42,769 bases of DNA from Anaerolineae bacterium (GTDB lineage Bacteria > Chloroflexota > Anaerolineae > Epilineales > Epilineaceae), in NCBI GenBank assembly GCA_029262755.1, contig JAJCYU010000237.1, forward strand, positions 1 to 42,769, in the 5' to 3' direction. Numbering within the stretch: position 1 is the stretch's first letter; every line of letters begins with the position of its first letter. The translations under genes were made by a program, and so were the position numbers. Of the stretch, positions 25,401 to 34,400 are shown piece by piece. Under the pieces are notes generated by a model. It saw only the letters and a list, made by a program, of their open reading frames with translations. It ran no database searches and was not told the origin of the DNA.

Positions 25401-28400
25401 GATCCGGATCGTCGGTGTCGGCACCGACCGTCGCGCTGTTGGTCAGCGACGCGCCGGGCGCGGCCGTCAGGTCGACCTGCACCACGATCTCGATCGAGGT
25501 CGAGGCGCCGGCAGCTAGGCTGCCCACGCTACAAACGACCGTGGGCAACGCGCTCGTGTCGCAGCCGCCATCGTCGGAGACATAGGTGGTGTCGGCGGGC
25601 AGGGTGTCGGTCACCACGACGCCATCGGCATCGCTCGGCCCGAGGTTCTGGATCAGCAAGGTGTAGGTAACGAGCCCGAGCGGCGCCTGGTCGTCGGGCG
25701 TGGCGGTCTTGGTGATGGCGATGTCGGCGGACGCAGAGACGTCGGTCTCCTGGCTCACCGTGTTGTCGCTAGGGTCGGCGTCGGCTTCGTCCGCACGCAC
25801 GCCGGCCAGGTTGGTCAGCAGCGTACCGTCGGGCACATCGGCGTCCACATCGACCACGACAACGACGACGGCCATGCCGCCCGCGGAGAGGTCCGGCAGG
25901 TTGCACACCAAGGTCGGCAAACCGACGGTGTTGCACGAGGCGCCGCCGGCGGAGACGAAGCTCACACCCGAAGGCAGGGTATCGGTCAGGACGACGTTCG
26001 TGGCCGTGGACGGGCCCACGTTGCTTGCGGTCAAGGTATAGGTCAGCCGTCGCCCCGCCGTTACGGAGTTCGGCAGGATGGAGGTGCCGGGCGGCGAGCC
26101 GGGTACGACCACCTCGCCCGCGCCGGCCTTGGCCACCGATAGATCCACAAGCGGTCGGATGCCGACCGTGGCATCGTCTTCGTCGTTGGACGGATCGGGA
26201 TCGGCCCCGTCGGACAGTGCGACACGCGCGGTGTTCGTCACGGTCTGGTCCGCGCCGCTCGCTTCGGCCCGTGCAGCGAGCTCGACGACGGCGACAGCGC
26301 CGGACGGCATGTCGCCCAGGGCGCACACCACCAACGGCAAGCCGGACGTGTCGCAGCCCGCGTCATCGGATTCATAGAGCAATCCGGCGGGCAGCGTGTC
26401 GGTCAGCACGACCCCGAAGGCCGTGCTCGGGCCGCCGTTGGCCACCGTGATCGTGAAGGTCACGAGCTCGCCGACGCCGACCGTGGTCGGATCGGCGATC
26501 TTGACCACGGCCAGGTCCGCGAAGCCGGACACGATCGTGGTTTGATCATCGCTGTTGTTGCTCGGATCGGGATCGATCTCGTTCGCGCCGACCTCGGCCG
26601 TGTTGAGCAGGCTGGAACCGTCGGCGACATCGGGCGCGACATCCACGACGATCACGACCGACGTGGCCGCGCCGGCGGCAAGGCTGCCGACCGCGCAAAC
26701 GATCACCGGTGCAGCAGAGGCGTCGCAGCCCGCGCCGCTCACGAAGCTCGTGCCCGCGGGCAGGGTGTCGGTCACGACAACCGCCGTGGCCGGCGACGGA
26801 CCCGTGTTGGTGATGAGCAGCGTGTAGGTCAGGCGCTCGCCGGCCGTCACTGCATTCGGCGTCTGTACCAGCCCGGGCGGGCTGCCCGCAACGACGACCG
26901 CACCCTCGCCCGTCTTGCGCAGCGCGAGATCGGCCTCTGCGACGACATCGAAGCCGTCGGTGTCTTGGTCGTTCGACGGATTGGGATCCGTCCCGCCGCC
27001 CGTCAGCTGCACGGATGCCGTGTTGCTCACCGATTGGCCGGCAAGCCCGGCTTCCACCGTGGCGGTGATGTCGAAGCCCGTGCTTGCGCCGGGCGCGAGA
27101 TCGCCGAGGAGGCAACTCAGGGTCGGCAGGCCGGAGGTATCGCAGCCCGCGGAGTCGCTGACGTAGGTCAAGGACATGGGCAGCGTGTCCTCCACCAGCA
27201 CATCGCGCGCCAAGCTCGGGCCGTAGTTGGTCACGGTGATCGAGAAGACCACGGGATCGCCCGTGGTCACCTGCGAGGGCGATGCGACCTTCTCGATGCC
27301 CAAATCGGCTGCGACCAAGACGAGGGTCGTCTGGTCGTCGTCGTTGTTGCCCAGGTTGGGGTCCGGGTCGTCGCCGCCGACGACCACGGTGTTGATCAGC
27401 GATGCGAAGGGCACTACATCGGCGTCCACATCAACGCCGATGGTGATGATCACCGTGGAACCTGCGGCGAGCGCGCCGATGTCGCAGCGCAAGGCGGGCA
27501 GGCCGAAGGTGTCGCAGCCCGCGTCGTCGTTCGCGTAGCTGACTCCGGCGGGCAGGGTGTCCGTGACGGTGACGCCGGTCGCGTCGGTCGGGCCGCCATT
27601 GGTCACGCTGAGCGTGTAGGTCAGCCTACGGCCCGCCGTCACCGCGTTGGGCGTGACCGTCACATCATCCGGCGCCGGTCCCGTGACGACCTCGCCCGCG
27701 CCGCTCTTGAGCACGCGCAGGTCCGCCAAGGTCGTGACGACGGTACGCGCTTCGTCCTCGTTGTTGCTCGGATCCGGATCGGGATTGTCGCCGCCGACCT
27801 CGGCCACGTTGTCCAACAACGTGCCGGCCGCAGCGCCTGGATCGACCTGCACTACGATGGTGACGACCACCGTCGCACCCGCGGCCAGGTTGCCGAGCGT
27901 GCAGGAAATCGTCGGTTCGCCCGACGCGTCGCATCCGGCGTCGTCCGAGACGTAGCTCGTGCCCGCGGGCAGCGTGTCGGTCACCAAGACGCCGGTAGTG
28001 TCGCTCGGTCCAAGGTTGTTCACGGTCAGCGTGTAGGTCAGCGGTCCGCCGGGCACCTGCTCATCGCGCGAGACATCCTTGCTGATGGCCAGATCGGCCA
28101 CGCGCTCTACGTCGGTCTCGAGGCTGTCGTCGTTGTTGTCCGGTTCGGGATCGTCTTCGTTGCCGCCCACGACCACGGTATTGGTGAGCGTGGCGCCATC
28201 GGCGGCGCCTGCGCCGACGCGTACCACGATCTCGATCAGGGTGCTCGCGCCGGAGGACAGCGGACCCACCGTGCACACGAGCACCGGCAGACCGCTTGCG
28301 TCGCAGCCGCCGCCGTCGCTCAGATAGCTCACGCCGGCCGGCAGGGTGTCGGTCACGACAACGCCGGTTGCGTCGCTCGGACCCAGGTTCTCAACCAGCA

Positions 28401-31400
28401 AGCCGTAGGTCAGCAGCGCACCCGCCGCGACCGGGTTCTCGCTACCGGTCTTGGTCACGGCCAGATCGACCCGCGGCACGATCGTCACATCGGCCGTGTC
28501 CGTGTTGTTGCCTGGGTTCGGATCGGGTACGTCGGAGCCGGTGGTGGCCGTGTTGGTCAAGACGGCGCCCGCGGGTGCGTCATCGTCCACGCGCACGGTG
28601 ATCGTGAAGCTGGCGAAGGCGCCGGCCATGAGATCGGGCAGACTACAAACAAGCGTCCCGACCGGCCCCTGCACGCAGGAGTCGCTATCGAATTGGTAGC
28701 TCACACCGGCCGGCAAGGTGTCGGTCACAACGACGCCCGTCGCGGTGCGCGGACCATCGTTGAAGACCATGATGCGGTAGCTGAAGAAGGTGCCTGCGCC
28801 GGGTGTGGCTTCCAGGGAATCCTTGGTCAGGCGTAGATCGGCCTCGAAGCGGGGATCGACGGTCGTCTGCGCCTCGTCCTCGTTGTTGCCGGATTCAGGG
28901 TCAGGTGTGTCCGAGCCGACCAGCGCGATATTTCGCAGCACGCCACCCGCCGGAGCATCGCTGTCCACGACGACCACGATGTTGAAGGCCGTCACAGCCA
29001 TGGCGCCCAGGTCGCCCAGATCGCAGGTTATCGTGCCCGTGGGCGCCTCGACACAGCTTGCGCCCACGGCCATCACGAAGGTCACGCTGACGGGCAGCGT
29101 GTCGGTGACCACGACGTTCACGGCGTCGGATGGCCCGTTGTTGGTCACGGTCAGACCGTAGGCGATCTGCTCATCGGGTTCGGCCATCGCCGGCGCGGAC
29201 TTCTCCACGGCCAGGTCGGCGGATGCGGCGACCACCACTGTATCGTCGTCGCTGTTGTTCGACGGATCGGGATCGTCCGCGCCGGAGTCGACGACGGCCG
29301 TGTTGGTGATCAGCGTGCCGTCCGCGACATCCGCCGCGACGGTGACGACCACGGAAAAGCTCGTCGTGCTACCGGCCGGTAGCAGGCCGAGGTTGCACGT
29401 CAACGTGCCGGCCGGCGCCTCGAGGCAGCCGCCCGTGTTGTTCAGGTGCGTCAGGCCCGCCGGCAGCACGTCCACCACGACCACGTCCGGCGCCGCGGAC
29501 GGCCCCGTGTTCGTGACCACGATGGTATAGGCGAAGTTCTCGCCTGCAACGACGGGGCTCTGCGAAGCGCGCTTCTCGATTGCCAGATCCGCCTCGGCCA
29601 CGACCGTGGTCGACTCGCTGTCGCTGTTGTTGCCGGGGCTGGGATCGGGCTCGTCCGAGTCCACCGTCGCCTGGTTGACGAGCATGTCCCCGCCGGGCAC
29701 ATCGGAATCGACGAGCACGTCGACGGTGAAGGCCGTCGTCGCGCCGGCGGCGAGGGTGCCCAATCCGCAACGGATCGTGCCCGAGGGCGCCTCGACGCAG
29801 CCGATGCTGGAGCCCTGGAAGCTCGTGTTGGCCGGCAAGACATCAACCACCTCAACGTTGGCGGCGTCGCTCGGGCCGTCGTTGGTCACGGTGAGCGTGT
29901 AGCGCAGGGTCGTCCCGGCCACCACCGGATCGGGGCCGTCGACCTTGGCGATGCGAAGGTCGGCCAGACGCGCCACGGTAACCGACTCGTCGTCGGTGTT
30001 GTTGCTCAGGTCGGGATCGGGGGTCGTCGCGCCGACGCCCGCGCGGTTCAACAGCACCGTGCCGGCGGCGAGGTCCGCGTCCAAGCTGACCGTAATGACG
30101 ACCGTCGCCATCCCGGCCGGCAGGATATCGGGCAGCGCACAGGAAAGCGCGCCGCTGGCCGGTGGCGCTTCGACACAGGCGGGGTCACTGCCCGTGAAGC
30201 TCATGCCCGCCGGCAGCGTGTCTGTGACGAGCACACCGGTGGCGGTCGACGGTCCGGCGTTCGAAATGGTGAGCTCGAAGGCCATGCTTCCACCGGCAAC
30301 CGCCGGGTCGAGCGAGTCCTTGATGATCGCCAGGTCCGCACGCACGCGCACCGTGATGGTGTCCGTCGCGTCGTTGTTCCCCGAATCTGGGTCCGGCGTG
30401 TCCGCGCCGACCACAGCGTCGTTCGTCAGCACCGTGCCGTCGGAAAGGCCGTCATCGACGCGCAGCCGCACCACGACGTCGGCGCTCGCGCCTACGGCGA
30501 GCGGGCCCACCGCGCAAACAAGCGTTCCCGTGCCGCCGGGGGCGACGCCGCCACAGGCAGCGCCCGAGGCAGATACGTAGGTCGTGCCGGCCGGAATCGT
30601 GTCCGAGATGACCACGCCGACCGCGTCGCTCGGACCGCCGTTGAAGACCGTGACCGTCCAGTCGAACTCCGTACCGGGGAAGACCTCGTCGGGCCCGTCC
30701 TTCGTCAGGCTCAAGTCGGCGGCAGCGATGACATCCACCACTGCATCGTCCGTGTTGTTGCCGGGATCCGGATCCGTGGTGCCGGGCGCGGAGACCGTGC
30801 CCTCGTTGGTGATCTGCGATCCGGCCGGCACGTCGGCATCGACGTCGACCAGGATCGCAAAGGGAACGCTGCCCCCCGCGGGAACCGCACCGACCTGGCA
30901 GGTCAACGTGCCCGTGCCGCCGTTCGCGACGCCGGAACAAGCGGCCCCTACGGAGCCGACAAAGGTCACGCCTGCGGGCAAGGTATCGACCACCTGTGCG
31001 TTCCCGACATCGCTCGGGCCGAGATTGCTCACCACGAAGTTGAAGGTGAGGCTCTCGCCGGCGGTCACCGGATTGGGTTCGGCGTCCTTGCTTAGAGCAA
31101 GATCCGCCTCGGCCACGACGATCACGTCCGCGTCGTCCTCGTCGTTGGTTGGGTCCGGATCAGGGCGGCTGCCCTCGACCGTGACATCGTTCTCAAGTAA
31201 CGTGCCGGCCGGCACGTTCGGCGGCACATCGACGGTGACGTCGACGGTAACCGCCGCGCCGGCCGCGAGATCGCCCACGGTGCATACGAGGGTGGTGCCG
31301 CCGAAGAGCGTGCACAAGTCGGGGCGGCTGCTTGAAACGAAGGCGGCCTCCGGTGGCAGCTCGTCCGTCATCACGACGTCCGTTGCCGACGAGGGACCGC

Positions 31401-34400
31401 CGTTGATCACGGTCAGCTGGTAGGTCAGGCTCGTTCCGGCCACGACCGTGGACGCCGGCGCGCTCTTCGTGACACGCAGATCGGCCTCGAACACGGGCGT
31501 CACCACGGCATCATCCGTGTCGTTGTCCGGGTTCGGATCCAGGGCGCCCGGCACCGTGACCGTGGCGACGTTGACCAAGGTGGTGCCCGGCGGGAAGTCC
31601 TCGTCCAGTAGCACCGTGATCTGGAAGCTCTCGCTGCCGCCGCTCGGGATGAGCCCCACGCTGCAGGTGAGGACATCGGGGTCGCTGCCGGCCGGCACGC
31701 AGCCGTCCGTGTCGCTGACGTAGCTCACGCCGGGCGGCAGCATGTCGACCACCGTGGCCGCGGGAATGTCGTCGGGGCCGTTGTTGCTGACCTCGATGGT
31801 GTAGGTGAGCGGGCCTCCCGCCACGGGCGTGAGATTGCCGGCCGTCTTCTCGATGGCCGCGTCGAGGTCTAGGAACGGCAGATCGACCGGCCGCTTGTTG
31901 ACGTAGAGGTCGTCGTCCTCGGTGGGGTCGTAGAAGAGCTTGACGCGCACGGTTTCTGTGACGCTACAGCGGGCGTCGAAGAAGGGTGCGTAATCCGGGA
32001 TACCGTTGCCGTTCTCATCCAGGAAGGGCGGATCGAAGCGGTTCACCGGCGGGATCAGCGCCGTGTCCCACGTTGCGCCCGCGGCCGCCACCTCGCTGTG
32101 CGATAGGCCCGGCAGGTCGTTCTCGTCGTCGAAGGGGCCCGGATCCGCGCGCGTGCAGCCGTAGAAGGCCAATCGGCTGACCGGGCTGCGCCAGTTGAGC
32201 GTCAGCAGATAGCGCTCGCCCTCCGGCAGCGCGATCTCGGTGTAGTCGCCCGGCGTCACCGCCTGCTGGTGCGTCTCCCACCCGTCCTCCGCGAATTGGT
32301 CGTCCGTGCCGCTGCCCGGCCTGTAGGTTTCGCGCAGCTCGTGCGCGAAGCGCTCCTCCGGCTCTTCCTCCGTGATTCGCTGCTCCTGCGGGCCCGCCGC
32401 CGCCAGCTCCCCGACGCAGGCGTCGTAAAAGTTTTGGTTTGCAAACTCCGCTTCTTCCATCCGCTCCACGTCCACCGCGATCGTGTGGTCCGCGTTGTAG
32501 GGCGGCATCACCGACATCTGCGGCGGCAATTCGTCCAGGAAGTAGCCCTGCTGGAACAACGAGTCCTGCGGGTTGAAGTAGTTGCCCTTCGGCACCGGCG
32601 TCCGGATCGTCAAGAAGGCGAAGCGGTCGTTGCACTCGGCCGGATCGCTCGGATCACCGTCCGGCGCCGTGCGCGTCATCAACGCCACCACGTTGTACTC
32701 GTGGCCGTCCACGTAGAAGCGCTTCAGGTACCACGGGTCTCCGGGCGTCAGGTCGTGGCGGCCCGCCCCGTCGTCGATCGCGGAATGCGTCGCGCCCAGC
32801 GCGCGGCCGAGCGTCAACGTCACCCGCTCGCCGTCCTCCGAAACGCTCTCCACGAACACGAACCAAGCGCCGTCGGTCATCCCCGCGTTCGTCTCGCCCG
32901 GCTCGATCACCGTCACCGAGTCCTGGAAGCGGTCCACGACCGCCACAGAGCCCACGTTCAGCGTCCGCGTGCCGCCCACCTGCTCCGGCACCGCGCTCCC
33001 GATCGTCCCGCCCGTGAAGTAGAAGCGCAGCTGCGCCCGCGGGTTCGTCCCGCTCGTCACGTTCTCCACCGTCACCAGGTGGTCCAGCATCATCGCCGCA
33101 TGGCCGAAGGCCGGATCTCCGGCCTCCGCGTCCAGGACGATGCTCTCCACCGTCAGCACCACCATCTCGTTGCCGTTGAGGCTCACGCAGTCTGCGTCCA
33201 GGGTGTCGGTCAGCAGCCCGTCGCCGTCGAAGTCCACCATTGCGCCCGGCAACGGGATCACGGGCACCCCGATCGGCGGCTGCGGGCGGTTCGCGGCGAA
33301 CGTGCTCGAGAAGTATTCGTTGGCCGACGCCTCCGTGTGCAGCCCCACCGCGTCAGGGAAGCCGTCCCAATCCGCGTCGAAGCCCGTCAGCCCGTAGCCG
33401 AAGCCGCCGCCCGCCGGCAGCGTGCCGCCGAGGTTCGGACGCGGCAACTCCGCCGCGCCCACCGCGATCGGGAAGGCCATCCGGCTGCCGGGCACCGGCA
33501 CGCTCACCGGGTTGTCGGTCGTGTCCATCATCAGGTACGTGAATTCCTGCATCACCGCGGGGAACACCAGATCCGCGTCGCAGTCGTCCGTCTCGCGCAG
33601 CTTCGTCACGTATTCCGGCTGGTACCACGTGCGCTGGTACACCTTCTGCCGCGCGTTCATCCCCGCGTTGCTGATCTGCTGGTAGAGCAGCCGCAGCGCC
33701 TCGCCGAAGTTGCGGAACTCGTCCATGTAGGCCGGGTTGAAGGTCAGCAGGTCCCCGCGCGGCGCATCCGGAGCCTGCGGGTTGAAGGGCGCGAAAGGGT
33801 CCGTATACGGCGGCACTTCCACCGGCAGGCCGGCCGGATCCGTCGCAAGCACGTCGCCCGCGCCGAAGACGATGTCCGGACGTGAGGATGCGTCCGTGCA
33901 ATCGCCATCCGGACAGCGCGGATAGCCGCCGTGCAGCCGCAGCCCGTCATCGTTGGTGTAGACCGGGTCCATCCGGTCGGGGTCGTATACGAAGCCCGCA
34001 CGCTGCGGCGCTCCGTATTGCCCCGTGCCCTCGTCGAACTGTGCGTTGTCTACCACCAGGTCGGGCGGCGTGGGAGGAACGTTGTCCGGCACGTCATCGT
34101 CCGGCTGGCTCCACAGCCGTCCGCGCGACGTGGGGTTGGTGAAGCCGGTCGTGACGTGATAGGCGTCCGGTTCGCATAGCTCCGAGAACCCGCTCTGGTT
34201 CGGCAGGTAGAACTCCGTGTAGTTCCACGGCCGCGTCCACATCTGCTCGTTGAAGAAGAAGGGCTCCTGGCCGCTCGCACCGGCTGCCAGCGGGTCCTCC
34301 GCGCCGTACTTCTCGCGCAATTGTCCCAACATCTGCGGGTTGACGTCTTCGTCGACATAGAACCAGCGACTAGCAAAGAAGAAGTCGGCGCCCTGGTAGG

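Noticed and set aside
26542-28836. 764-codon open frame on plus across the DUF11 array
   Set aside because: It is antisense to the giant gene; its His/Arg/Gly-rich repeats mirror the array's codon pattern and it has no family resemblance. The same applies to 29446-31095 and 32269-33885 on plus.
20170-31875. CRISPR array or satellite DNA
   Set aside because: Periodicity (~330-440 bp) is that of coding modules, the frame stays open, and identity is mainly at protein level.
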